In this document: one piece after another, positions 25,085 to 32,194 of the stretch | Position numbering within the stretch: the first letter of the stretch is position 1 | How the letters are laid out: every line of letters starts with the position of its first letter | NCBI GenBank assembly: GCA_016302405.1 | Contig: JAEDNR010000009.1 | Coordinates: 1 to 38,415, forward strand | DNA from: Oscillospiraceae bacterium | GTDB taxonomy: Bacteria > Bacillota > Clostridia > Oscillospirales > Oscillospiraceae | Reading direction: 5' to 3' | DNA: 38,415 bases | Program-made: the position numbers and the translations under genes | The notes under the pieces: model-generated | The model's input: the letters and a program-made list of their open reading frames with translations, nothing else | The model's database searches: none | What the model was told of the DNA's origin: nothing

Positions 25085-25095
25085 TTATGTATAAT
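25067..25095 (+). promoter_or_regulatory. Consensus promoter of the AbrB-lyase-permease operon
   Basis: Perfect TTGACA (25067-25072) and perfect TATAAT (25090-25095) with a 17-bp spacer. Downstream, three tandem 9-mers (GTGAAAAAT, ATGAAAAAT, GTGAAAATG; 25105-25131) fill the leader before the AGAAGGGAT-like ribosome site. Confidence 0.9.
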
Positions 25096-25150
25096 CCCGC
25101 TGGTGTGAAAAATATGAAAAATGTGAAAATGCGAAGAAAGAAGGGATGCT

Positions 25151-25390
25151 ATGCCCGGAGGCAAGCATGTTCTGGGGAAAGGGAATGTCCAGCGCGTCTT
25201 TGGCACCGCAAAGGTTGGTGACCGTGGACAGATCGTCATTCCCAAAGAAGCCCGGGAAATGTTCGGAATTCAGCCGGGAGATACCCTGCTGATCCTGGGA
25301 GAGGCGGATACGGGCCTGATCGTATCCCGGCCGGAGGAACTTACCACTCTAGCGGACAAGATGCTGAATAATCTGAGGAAAGAGAAGTAA
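25151..25390 (+). CDS. AbrB/SpoVT-type DNA-binding regulator
   Basis: The 79-residue protein carries one swapped-hairpin AbrB domain (about 18-62) with the conserved core VGDRGQIVIPKEAREMFGI followed by PGDTLLILGE. Such proteins bind DNA as dimers, often at their own promoter. The gene is first in a plus-strand operon and is two bases from the lyase start. The palindrome over the -35 and the tandem repeats in the leader are natural candidate sites for autoregulation (inference). Alternative: an antitoxin-type AbrB, but no toxin gene follows. Confidence 0.88.
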   Translation: MPGGKHVLGKGNVQRVFGTAKVGDRGQIVIPKEAREMFGIQPGDTLLILGEADTGLIVSRPEELTTLADKMLNNLRKEK

Positions 25391-25392
25391 TT

Positions 25393-26682
25393 ATGGAAGA
25401 ACTGGAAATGCTTTATCAGGAAATGGGCATCTCCCCCGCCGTGTACGCCCGGGGAGAAAAGGTGCTGGGCACCCTGCAAACGCGCTTTGCCGCCATTGAC
25501 AAGGTGGCGGAATACAACCAGGCGAAAGTGATCGCCGCCATGCAGAAAAACCGGGTCAGCGCCGCCTGCTTTGCCGCCACCACCGGCTACGGCTACGACG
25601 ACCTGGGACGGGACAATCTGGAACGGGTATACGCCGATGTATTCCACACGGAAGCAGCCCTGGTGCGGCCCCAGATCACCTGCGGCACCCATGCCCTGAC
25701 CGTGGCCCTCAGCGCCAATCTGCTGCCGGGAGACGAACTGCTCTCCCCTGTCGGTATGCCCTATGATACACTCCAGGAGGTGATCGGCATTCGGGAAAGC
25801 CCCTGCTCCCTGGCTGAATACGGCGTCACCTACCGGCAGGTGGATCTGCTGCCCGACGGCGGCTTTGACTACCCTGCCATCCGGGATGCCATCAACGAAA
25901 AGACGAAGCTTATTACCATTCAGCGCTCCAAGGGCTACGCCACCCGGCCCACCTTCTCCGTGAAGCAGATCGGCGAGCTGATCGCGTTCTGCAAGGGCGT
26001 GAAGCCGGATGTGCTTGTAATGGTGGACAACTGCTACGGTGAGTTTGTGGAAACCATAGAGCCCTCGGATGTAGGGGCGGATATGACTGTGGGAAGCCTC
26101 ATTAAGAATCCCGGCGGCGGCCTTGCCCCCATCGGCGGCTATATCTGCGGCACCGCCCAGTGCATCAGCCGCTGTGCTTACCGACTCTCCGCCCCCGGAC
26201 TGGGTCAGGAGGTGGGCGCGAATCTTGGCCTGATGCCTGCGCTGTACCAGGGCTTCTTTATGGCGCCGACCGTGGTAGCCGGTGCTGAAAAGGGCGCGAT
26301 TTTTGCCGCCAATCTGTATGAGCCCCTGGGCTTCCGGTGCGTTCCCAACGCCACGGAAAGCCGCCACGACATCATTCAGGCCGTGGAGTTGGGCAGCGAA
26401 GCGGGCATGATTGCTTTCTGCAAGGGCATCCAGGCCGCGGCTCCCGTGGACGCTCACGCAACACCCATGCCCTGGGATATGCCCGGCTACAATGACAAGG
26501 TCATTATGGCCGCCGGTGCTTTCGTGCAGGGAAGTTCCATTGAGCTGTCTGCCGACGGCCCCATTCGTCCGCCCTACGCCGTCTATTTCCAAGGCGGTCT
26601 GACCTGGTTCCACGCAAAGCTGGGCATTCTCATGAGCCTACAAAAAATGGTGGAAGCCGGTCTGGCTGATCTTGGTGAATAA
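25393..26682 (+). CDS. Methionine gamma-lyase-family PLP enzyme (aluminium-resistance family)
   Basis: The 429-residue fold-type I PLP enzyme is of the family annotated as methionine gamma-lyase or aluminium resistance protein in Firmicutes. The PLP lysine is Lys238 in GSLIKNPGGGLAP; DNCYGEF (about 212-218) holds the Asp that contacts the pyridine ring. TGYGYDDLGRD (about 64-74) and CGTHALTVAL (about 97-106) are typical of it. The true substrate is unsettled; carbon-sulfur cleavage of methionine or cystathionine-like compounds is the family expectation. It starts two bases after the AbrB-type stop and uses a GAGGAAAG site inside that gene. A DMT permease follows after 38 bp, which hints at export or import of an amino acid product. 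Confidence 0.88.
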   Translation: MEELEMLYQEMGISPAVYARGEKVLGTLQTRFAAIDKVAEYNQAKVIAAMQKNRVSAACFAATTGYGYDDLGRDNLERVYADVFHTEAALVRPQITCGTHALTVALSANLLPGDELLSPVGMPYDTLQEVIGIRESPCSLAEYGVTYRQVDLLPDGGFDYPAIRDAINEKTKLITIQRSKGYATRPTFSVKQIGELIAFCKGVKPDVLVMVDNCYGEFVETIEPSDVGADMTVGSLIKNPGGGLAPIGGYICGTAQCISRCAYRLSAPGLGQEVGANLGLMPALYQGFFMAPTVVAGAEKGAIFAANLYEPLGFRCVPNATESRHDIIQAVELGSEAGMIAFCKGIQAAAPVDAHATPMPWDMPGYNDKVIMAAGAFVQGSSIELSADGPIRPPYAVYFQGGLTWFHAKLGILMSLQKMVEAGLADLGE

Positions 26683-26720
26683 ATACTATATCGCAAAAGG
26701 AAAAGAGAGGTTTTTGTTTC

Positions 26721-27629
26721 ATGAGTTGGTTCTGGTTTTCCATTATCGCCCTGCTTTGCTGGTCCGGTTCGGACTTCTTCTCCAAAATCGGCTGCCGGGA
26801 TTCCTTCGACAAGTACAGCCAGTTCAAAATGGTCACCGCCGTTGGCGTGGTCATGGGCCTGCATGCCGCCTTTGAAATCTTTGTCGGCGGCGTAGAAATT
26901 TCCTGGAGCGTGATCTGGACCTATCTTCCCGTTTCCCTGCTGTACATCGGTTCCATGACCCTGGGCTATGTAGGCCTTCGCTACATCGAGCTTTCCATTT
27001 CCTCCCCTATCTGCAACGCCTCCGGCGCTCTTGTGGCGATCATCGCCATCGTCTCCGGCACCGCCGAGGAAATGGTTCCCATCCAATATGTGGCTGTGTT
27101 CCTGGCCTGCGCCGGTGTGATCGGCCTGGGCTTTGTGGAATCCCATGAGGACGAAGCGCTCCGCGCCGCCCGGCAGGAAGCCTCCAATTATAAGTACGCC
27201 AAGTCCTGGCTGGCTCTGGCCCTGCCCATCGCTTACTGCCTTCTGGACGCCGCCGGAACCTTTGCCGATGACCTGGTGCTGGAAACCCTGAATGAGGATT
27301 CCGCCAACGTCGCCTATGAACTGACCTTCCTGGTTGCCGGTATTGCCGCCTTTATCTACACCGTAGTTATCAAGAAGCAGAAGCTGCTTCCCAAGCTGGA
27401 AGCCCCCAAGTACATCGGCGCCTGCTTTGAGACCGCCGGACAGCTGGCTTACATCTACGCCCTGGCCAGCGGCGAAGCTACCCTGGCAGCGCCTATCATT
27501 GCCTCCTACTGCATGGTTTCCGTGCTGTGGAGCCGCATCTTCCTGAAAGAGAAGCTGAGCTGGAAGCACTACGCCTGCATTGCCGTAACCTTTGCCGGTA
27601 TCGTGATTATGGGCGTATTTGATATGTAA
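26721..27629 (+). CDS. DMT/EamA-family permease
   Basis: The 302-residue protein has ten hydrophobic segments arranged as two EamA repeats (about 1-145 and 155-300). Family members carry amino acids, nucleotides or other small metabolites across the membrane. GYVGLRYIELSISSPICNASG and the later EATLAAPIIASYCMVSVLW are the matching pore-lining segments of the two halves. The gene follows the PLP lyase in the AbrB operon. AAAAGAGAGG lies before ATG 26721. The substrate is unknown. Confidence 0.88.
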   Translation: MSWFWFSIIALLCWSGSDFFSKIGCRDSFDKYSQFKMVTAVGVVMGLHAAFEIFVGGVEISWSVIWTYLPVSLLYIGSMTLGYVGLRYIELSISSPICNASGALVAIIAIVSGTAEEMVPIQYVAVFLACAGVIGLGFVESHEDEALRAARQEASNYKYAKSWLALALPIAYCLLDAAGTFADDLVLETLNEDSANVAYELTFLVAGIAAFIYTVVIKKQKLLPKLEAPKYIGACFETAGQLAYIYALASGEATLAAPIIASYCMVSVLWSRIFLKEKLSWKHYACIAVTFAGIVIMGVFDM

Positions 27630-27640
27630 AATTCTGCTCC

Positions 27641-27713
27641 CCAATAAACAAAAAATGCTGCCATTACGTTCCAGACATTTGTCCCGGTTCGTAATTGCAG
27701 CATTTTTATTGGG
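27641..27713 (+). terminator. Large imperfect inverted repeat ending the AbrB operon
   Basis: Inner arms 27651-27668 and 27690-27707 pair over 18 positions with one mismatch; outer CCCAAT and ATTGGG pair again after a bulge. The right arm ends GCATTTTTATT, which gives an intrinsic terminator for the permease. Its outer end coincides with the point where the phage-derived fragment begins. Confidence 0.75.
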
Positions 27714-27715
27714 AA

Positions 27716-29804
27716 GACGGATTGGGATTCCTTTCATCTCGGAGAGAATCCCGCCCGCGTATTCGTCAAGCGCATCCTGGGTCTCGCCGTTCTCGTCCAG
27801 CCACTGGGCAACGTTCGTGCACTCCCGGATAATATCGTCATAGGTAACGTTCTCGTCAGAGAGGGCCGTGTACGCCTTTGTGAGAATGCCTGCGAATTCC
27901 GCCTTTCCTTCAGCGTCCAGACTTCTTCCTGTCTCCCGCATGATGAAATTGGCGGCGGTTTTGATGGATTCCGGCTTGAACAGCTTCCCGCCGGTGGTCT
28001 TCCCCTGGAGCTTCAGCAGTTCCCGCAGTCGCTCCACATCCTCACGAAGCTTGCCGTTCTGCTTTTCAAGAGCTGCCGGCTGATCCTGCTGGCGCTGGGA
28101 GTAACGGATATCTGGATTGGTCGTTGGCTTTTTATTTGATACGTTCTTTGCCTGATCCGGATTAAATGCCACATAGATTGTCTGGTCTCCACCCCATGTA
28201 GCGTCTTTGACAACGATGCCATCATATCCGGTAGTTTTTCGAAGCACCTTAAACACGGTTTCCATGTTGCCGCATCCATTGATGATGCTGTGAATCATGT
28301 TCACGTCGCTGTCGCTGCCGTCATACTCCACTTCCATTGCGGAGTTGATAACGTTGTTCAGCCCTTCCCATGCCACATCACCATAGTTTGCAAGGAAATC
28401 AAGCGGCTCTCCGTCCTCATCTACCTGCTTATTCATTTCCCTCAAGAACTTCTTAAACTCAGCACGAGACATAGTGACCTCAGTGTCAGAGAGCGGTTTG
28501 GTAATATTCAGATAAACCTCATATAGCCTGCCATCAGCTCCCTGGTGCCGCTGTGCCTCTGTGCCTCTAGCGTAGCTTTCTGCCACACTCTTAGAATCGG
28601 TGAAATAAAAGCCATACCCTTCCGCCGTGCCATTGGTTCCCAGGTACTTCAGGCTGAACTCATTGAAATCAGCAGGACTTCCGTGATAGACCGTCTTTAG
28701 ATTTCCGCCAGAATCCCGTACTACAGAATTTTGAAAATACTTCTGCTGCTCTTCAGAAAGCTGTCGGCCATCAGAATCACGGTCAGAGTACTTAACCCCA
28801 GCGTTATAGAAATCTGATTCCACATCGTTCAGTTCAGAATTTTTCTTGTTGACAACCGGCTCAGTATCGCGTATACTGTACTTGGAAGCTTTCTCTCCAT
28901 AATCCCTTGCAATTGGCGCTTGGGATTCACTGGTGAGATTGCTTCTATTTTTTATTCTGATCAAATTCCCGTTTTTTACCTGACGCTGGATATATTCCTG
29001 GAGGTTTCTTTTACCGTAAACAGTAGAAATTTTATTGACATCAAGAATTACGTTGTTTACCGATCCATGTTCATCGATGTACACAGGAACATTGATTCTA
29101 TTCCCATAACTATCACTGAATTCTGATATTAGCAGGAAATAATTTGTGGATCTGCTCGGATTGTCTGCATTCTTTGTACCTCTGTAAGCTTCTCTTACGT
29201 TATCAAGCCCATCAATGATTTTAAGGAATAGTTCCTCCCCTATTCCATGGTAATTTATACCTTTACCAATTCGCAGACCCATTTTTTCTGCTTCCGCCTC
29301 AGAGAAAACATTTTCTCTTATGTGCGACGCATTCATTGACATTGGTAAATTGCGAACACCTTTTTGCGAAAGCATTATTTCAGGTGTAACATCTCTTAAC
29401 AGTACTTCTCCCTTAAAGTTTTTATCATAAAGCGCTCTGTGCAATTCTGTCTCGGCGTTTTTATTAAGGCTGTACTTAACACCACCATCAAGAGCTACAT
29501 TTCCACTTCCTGCCCCCTCCCTGTAATTCTCCGCCGCGTCCACTGCCATATCCGCCCACATCTGCACCAGGCCGTCCACTTGCTGGATGGTCTTTTTTGC
29601 GTACTTGGCAATCTCGCTGTCCGGGTGCAGTCCCTTGTAAGCCTTACGGAGCTTTGCGGCGATGTCCCGGAACCACTGCTTTACCTTTTCAAACAGGGTG
29701 GCATCCTTGGCTTTCAGGCTCTGCCCGATCCGCTGGGCAGCGTCCGTGTCCGTCAGCATGGTCTCGCAGGCTTCCGCCACGACCTCGCTTCTGGAAAAAA
29801 TTCG
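27716..29804 (-). pseudogene. Internal fragment of a phage/ICE polyvalent protein (MuF-C and ADP-ribosyltransferase parts)
   Basis: About 695 codons are open without stop, but there is no start with a ribosome site and neither end looks natural, so I read it as a piece cut from a much longer protein. In order: a helical block beginning SEVVAEACETMLTD; a MuF C-terminal/toxin-like region (start VKYSLNKNAETELHRA); a short SDRDSDGRQLS-type linker; an ADP-ribosyltransferase-like domain (VYHGSPADFNEFS, then GYGFYFTDSKSVAESYA); then a charged helical block ending SEMKGIPIRLP. These domains occur together in large phage or conjugative-element proteins. It abuts tRNA-Ser, a common integration target. 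The frame continues by chance into antisense of the permease and into the tRNA; those parts are not included. The stretch 28840-29480 is AT-rich compared with its flanks. Confidence 0.75.
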
Positions 29805-29832
29805 AAATAATATTACTGCACAATATACGGAA

Positions 29833-29865
29833 AAATCCCCGAAACCATTACAGTTTCGGGGATTT
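29833..29865 (-). terminator. Terminator of tRNA-Ser(GGA)
   Basis: Thirteen-base perfect arms (29833-29845 and 29853-29865) with a 7-nt loop; on the minus strand the stem is followed by a T run. Confidence 0.9.
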
Positions 29866-29871
29866 CCACTT

Positions 29872-29963
29872 TGGCGGAGAAGGAGGGATTTGAACCCTCG
29901 ATACCCTTTTGGGGTATACACGATTTCCAATCGTGCGCGCTCGGCCAGCTACGCGACTTCTCC
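29872..29963 (-). tRNA. tRNA-Ser (anticodon GGA)
   Basis: The acceptor arm GGAGAAG (minus strand from 29963) pairs with CTTCTCC; a long variable arm identifies a serine tRNA; the anticodon GGA lies at plus positions 29926-29928; the T arm reads GAGGGTTCAAATCCCTC; and CCA is encoded (29872-29874). It has its own promoter and terminator. Confidence 0.95.
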
Positions 29964-29991
29964 ATGCGCAGGCTTTCCAGCCGACTTGCAT

Positions 29992-30020
29992 ATGATACAT
30001 CATCCGATTGGATTTGTCAA
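29992..30020 (-). promoter_or_regulatory. Promoter of tRNA-Ser(GGA)
   Basis: On the minus strand a perfect TTGACA (30020-30015) and TATCAT (29997-29992) are 17 bp apart. Confidence 0.85.
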
Positions 30021-30057
30021 GTGTATTTTTCCTTTTTCGGGAAAAACATGCTTTTTG

Positions 30058-30561
30058 TTATTTCCCATTTTCCCAGCACATGGTTTTACACCGGGTGCTG
30101 ACGCTGCCGTCCAGGCACCGGGCGGATTCCTGCGCTACCCGGAACCCACAGCTTTCATGCAGGCGCATGGATGCCGTATTGTCCCTGCTTACATGAGAAT
30201 AGATCCGTGTCCCGGCCGGGGATAGTTCCTGCACCGCCCGGATCAGACTGGCGGCATAGCCCTTTCGCCGCTGCCCGGGTTTCGTCTCTAACCCCTCCAG
30301 AAGCTGCCCGCCCCGGAAAGGCCACAGCCGCAAAGCGCTGACATAGCTTCCGTTCTCCGTCCAGATAAAGTACCGGGCATCCGGCCTTGAAAAGAAGTCC
30401 TCCTGTAAATACTGGTAAAACCGCTCCTCCGTCAGGGCCAGCTGCCGCTCCGGAGTCTCCATGGGAAAGAATTCTTCGCCGTTCCACTCGTTGGATTCCC
30501 GGTAAACTTCCATCAGGCTGCCAAAGGAAAGGTTGCGCAGTCTGTCTGCAATCAGAAGCAT
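30058..30561 (-). CDS. GNAT-family N-acetyltransferase
   Basis: The 167-residue cytosolic acetyltransferase has a GNAT core with the acetyl-CoA pyrophosphate loop PGQRRKGYAASLI (about 95-107) and the closing block SRDNTASMRLHESCGFR (about 124-140). The N-terminal half, with EFFPMETPERQ and YFIWTENGSYVSALR, varies between members and sets the substrate, which is unknown. The start has AGGAGGAG before ATG 30561. It is separated from tsaD by 179 bp that hold the DnaA-box-like cluster, and probably forms its own unit. Confidence 0.85.
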   Translation of the reverse strand: MLLIADRLRNLSFGSLMEVYRESNEWNGEEFFPMETPERQLALTEERFYQYLQEDFFSRPDARYFIWTENGSYVSALRLWPFRGGQLLEGLETKPGQRRKGYAASLIRAVQELSPAGTRIYSHVSRDNTASMRLHESCGFRVAQESARCLDGSVSTRCKTMCWENGK

Positions 30562-30583
30562 ATTCTCCTCCTTTGGATGGCAA

Positions 30584-30653
30584 AAATCTGTGGAAAACCA
30601 AAATGGATATACACCGGTTTATACACAGTTTCCACAAGGTTTTCCACAGATTT
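30584..30653. promoter_or_regulatory. Cluster of DnaA-box-like sites inside a 16-bp perfect inverted repeat
   Basis: AAATCTGTGGAAAACC (30584-30599) is exactly inverted at 30638-30653. Each arm contains TTTTCCACA, one base from the DnaA box. Between them lie TTATACACA (30619-30627), which fits TTATNCACA, and TTTCCACA (30629-30636). Four sites in 70 bp is dense for chance. Confidence 0.5.
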
Positions 30654-30700
30654 ATTTGGATTTCCCGGATTTAGCCTGGGAAATCTTAATATTTCATTTA

Positions 30701-30722
30701 CATTTCGTAACCACTTTGTAAC
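30701..30722 (+). repeat. Two tandem 11-mers near the DnaA-box-like cluster
   Basis: CATTTCGTAAC (30701-30711) is followed at once by CACTTTGTAAC (30712-30722), two differences in eleven. A short inverted pair GATTTCCC/GGGAAATC lies at 30659-30685. Confidence 0.4.
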
Positions 30723-30740
30723 TAATAGTGTATCTAAATG

Positions 30741-31757
30741 TCACAGTGCCTCACCCAGAATGGATTTGGTGGCATAGGCGTTAAGGGTCATGTCCGCCGT
30801 GTGCCCGGCAAGAAATTCATAATAGGCCTGGGCGCCGATCATGGCGGCATTATCCCCGCACAGGGAAAGGGGCGGCATGAAGAGGGTACCTCCCAGCTTT
30901 TCCACCGCCTGGGTCATGTCCCGGCGGATCCGGGAATTGGCGGCAACCCCTCCCGCCACAGCAATTTTTTTAAGCCCTGTCTTTTCCATTGCCATGACCA
31001 CCCGGGGCACAAGCGTATCGGACACCGCGGCAGAAAAGGAAGCGCACAGGCCGGGAACATCCACAGCCTCACCCACCTGCTCGGCGTGGTGAATCAGATT
31101 CAGCGCGGCGGTTTTCAGGCCGGAAAAGCTCATATTGTAGGGGTTTTCCCCGGGGCGGCTTCTGGGGAGGGAATACTTTGTATCGTCACCGGCCTGGGCA
31201 GTTTTGTCCAGGGCAGCACCGCCAGGATAGGGCATGTCCAGCACCCGGGCAACCTTGTCAAAGCACTCCCCTGCCGCGTCATCCAGGGTTGTACCCAGAA
31301 TTTCCATTTGCGTATAGTCCTTCACATGAACAATCATGGTATGGCCGCCGGAAACCACCAGGCACAAAAAGGGCGGCTCCAATTCAGGATAGGCGATATA
31401 GTTCGCGGCAATGTGCCCCCGGATATGGTGGACGGGGATCAGGGGCAGGCCCGTAGACAGGGCGACACCCTTGGCAAAGTTCACACCCACCAGCACCGCG
31501 CCAATAAGACCGGGAGCGTAGGTCACCGCAATGGCATCCAGGTCCTTTCTTGTCATCTGCGCTTCTTTCAGTGCCTGATCGGCAAGGGCATAGATGGCCT
31601 CTATATGCTTCCGGGAGGCGATTTCCGGCACCACGCCGCCGTAAATCCGGTGCAAAGGGACCTGAGAGGCAATGCAGTCCGTCAGCACCTGGCGTCCATC
31701 CCGTACGATGGCAACGGCAGTTTCATCGCAGGAGGATTCCACAGCCAGAATATTCAT
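30741..31757 (-). CDS. tsaD: tRNA N6-adenosine threonylcarbamoyltransferase
   Basis: It transfers the threonylcarbamoyl group to A37 of ANN-decoding tRNAs, in complex with TsaB and TsaE. The 338 residues are a normal length. The ASKHA fold opens with MNILAVESSCDETAVA; the iron/metal-binding His pair is in HHIRGHIAA; VVSGGHTMI and the C-terminal GGVAANSRIR and CGDNAAMIG box are all present. The start ATG 31757 is favoured by AGGAGT seven bases upstream and by an ATGA overlap with rimI (31754-31757). It is the last gene of the cysS-polA-rimI-tsaD chain. Confidence 0.96.
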   Translation of the reverse strand: MNILAVESSCDETAVAIVRDGRQVLTDCIASQVPLHRIYGGVVPEIASRKHIEAIYALADQALKEAQMTRKDLDAIAVTYAPGLIGAVLVGVNFAKGVALSTGLPLIPVHHIRGHIAANYIAYPELEPPFLCLVVSGGHTMIVHVKDYTQMEILGTTLDDAAGECFDKVARVLDMPYPGGAALDKTAQAGDDTKYSLPRSRPGENPYNMSFSGLKTAALNLIHHAEQVGEAVDVPGLCASFSAAVSDTLVPRVVMAMEKTGLKKIAVAGGVAANSRIRRDMTQAVEKLGGTLFMPPLSLCGDNAAMIGAQAYYEFLAGHTADMTLNAYATKSILGEAL

Positions 31758-32194
31758 ACAGACCACTCCTTTCGCAGAATCAGGGCGTCCTCTCTTGGGT
31801 TAACATAATATTTTGGCCGGCGGCCAACCTGGGAAAAGCCCAGACTCTCATAAAGCTTTTGAGCAGGGGTGTTGGAGACCCGGACCTCCAGCATCAGGCT
31901 GTGACTCCCCTTTTCCGTCAGCGCATCCACAAGGGCAAGAACCAGGGCACGGCCTGTTCCCTGCCGCCTTGCCTCCGGGGCTACCGCCAGATTCATCATA
32001 TCCGTTTCTCCAAGCACGGTCTGAGAGCCCACATAGCCAATAAGCTGTCCCCCGTCCACGGCAACAAGCCACACAGAAAGGGGGTTTTCCAGCTCGGAGG
32101 CAATGCTCTTTTCACTCCAGGGATCCGAAAAGCACCGCTTTTCCAGCTGCGCGATTTGGGGCACATGGGATGCATTCATAGGTTCAATCATCAT
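31754..32194 (-). CDS. rimI: Ribosomal-protein S18-alanine N-acetyltransferase
   Basis: This GNAT enzyme is annotated as acetylating the N-terminal alanine of ribosomal protein S18. It has 146 residues with the pyrophosphate loop APEARRQGTGRALV and the end block NTPAQKLYESLGF. CFSDPWSEKSI near the start is typical of RimI. Its place directly before tsaD is common in Firmicutes. The start ATG 32194 overlaps the polA stop as ATGA (32191-32194); a longer open frame upstream runs through polA and has no ribosome site. Confidence 0.92.
   Translation of the reverse strand: MMIEPMNASHVPQIAQLEKRCFSDPWSEKSIASELENPLSVWLVAVDGGQLIGYVGSQTVLGETDMMNLAVAPEARRQGTGRALVLALVDALTEKGSHSLMLEVRVSNTPAQKLYESLGFSQVGRRPKYYVNPREDALILRKEWSV

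Noticed and set aside
25270..26613. 447-codon minus-strand frame opposite the PLP lyase
   Set aside because: It is antisense to a gene with a visible PLP lysine and conserved boxes; composition is Gly/His-rich as expected of a shadow.
26583..27715. C-terminal third of the long minus-strand frame that includes the phage fragment
   Set aside because: This part is antisense to the permease; phage-like sequence stops near 27716, so only 27716-29804 is kept as pseudogene.
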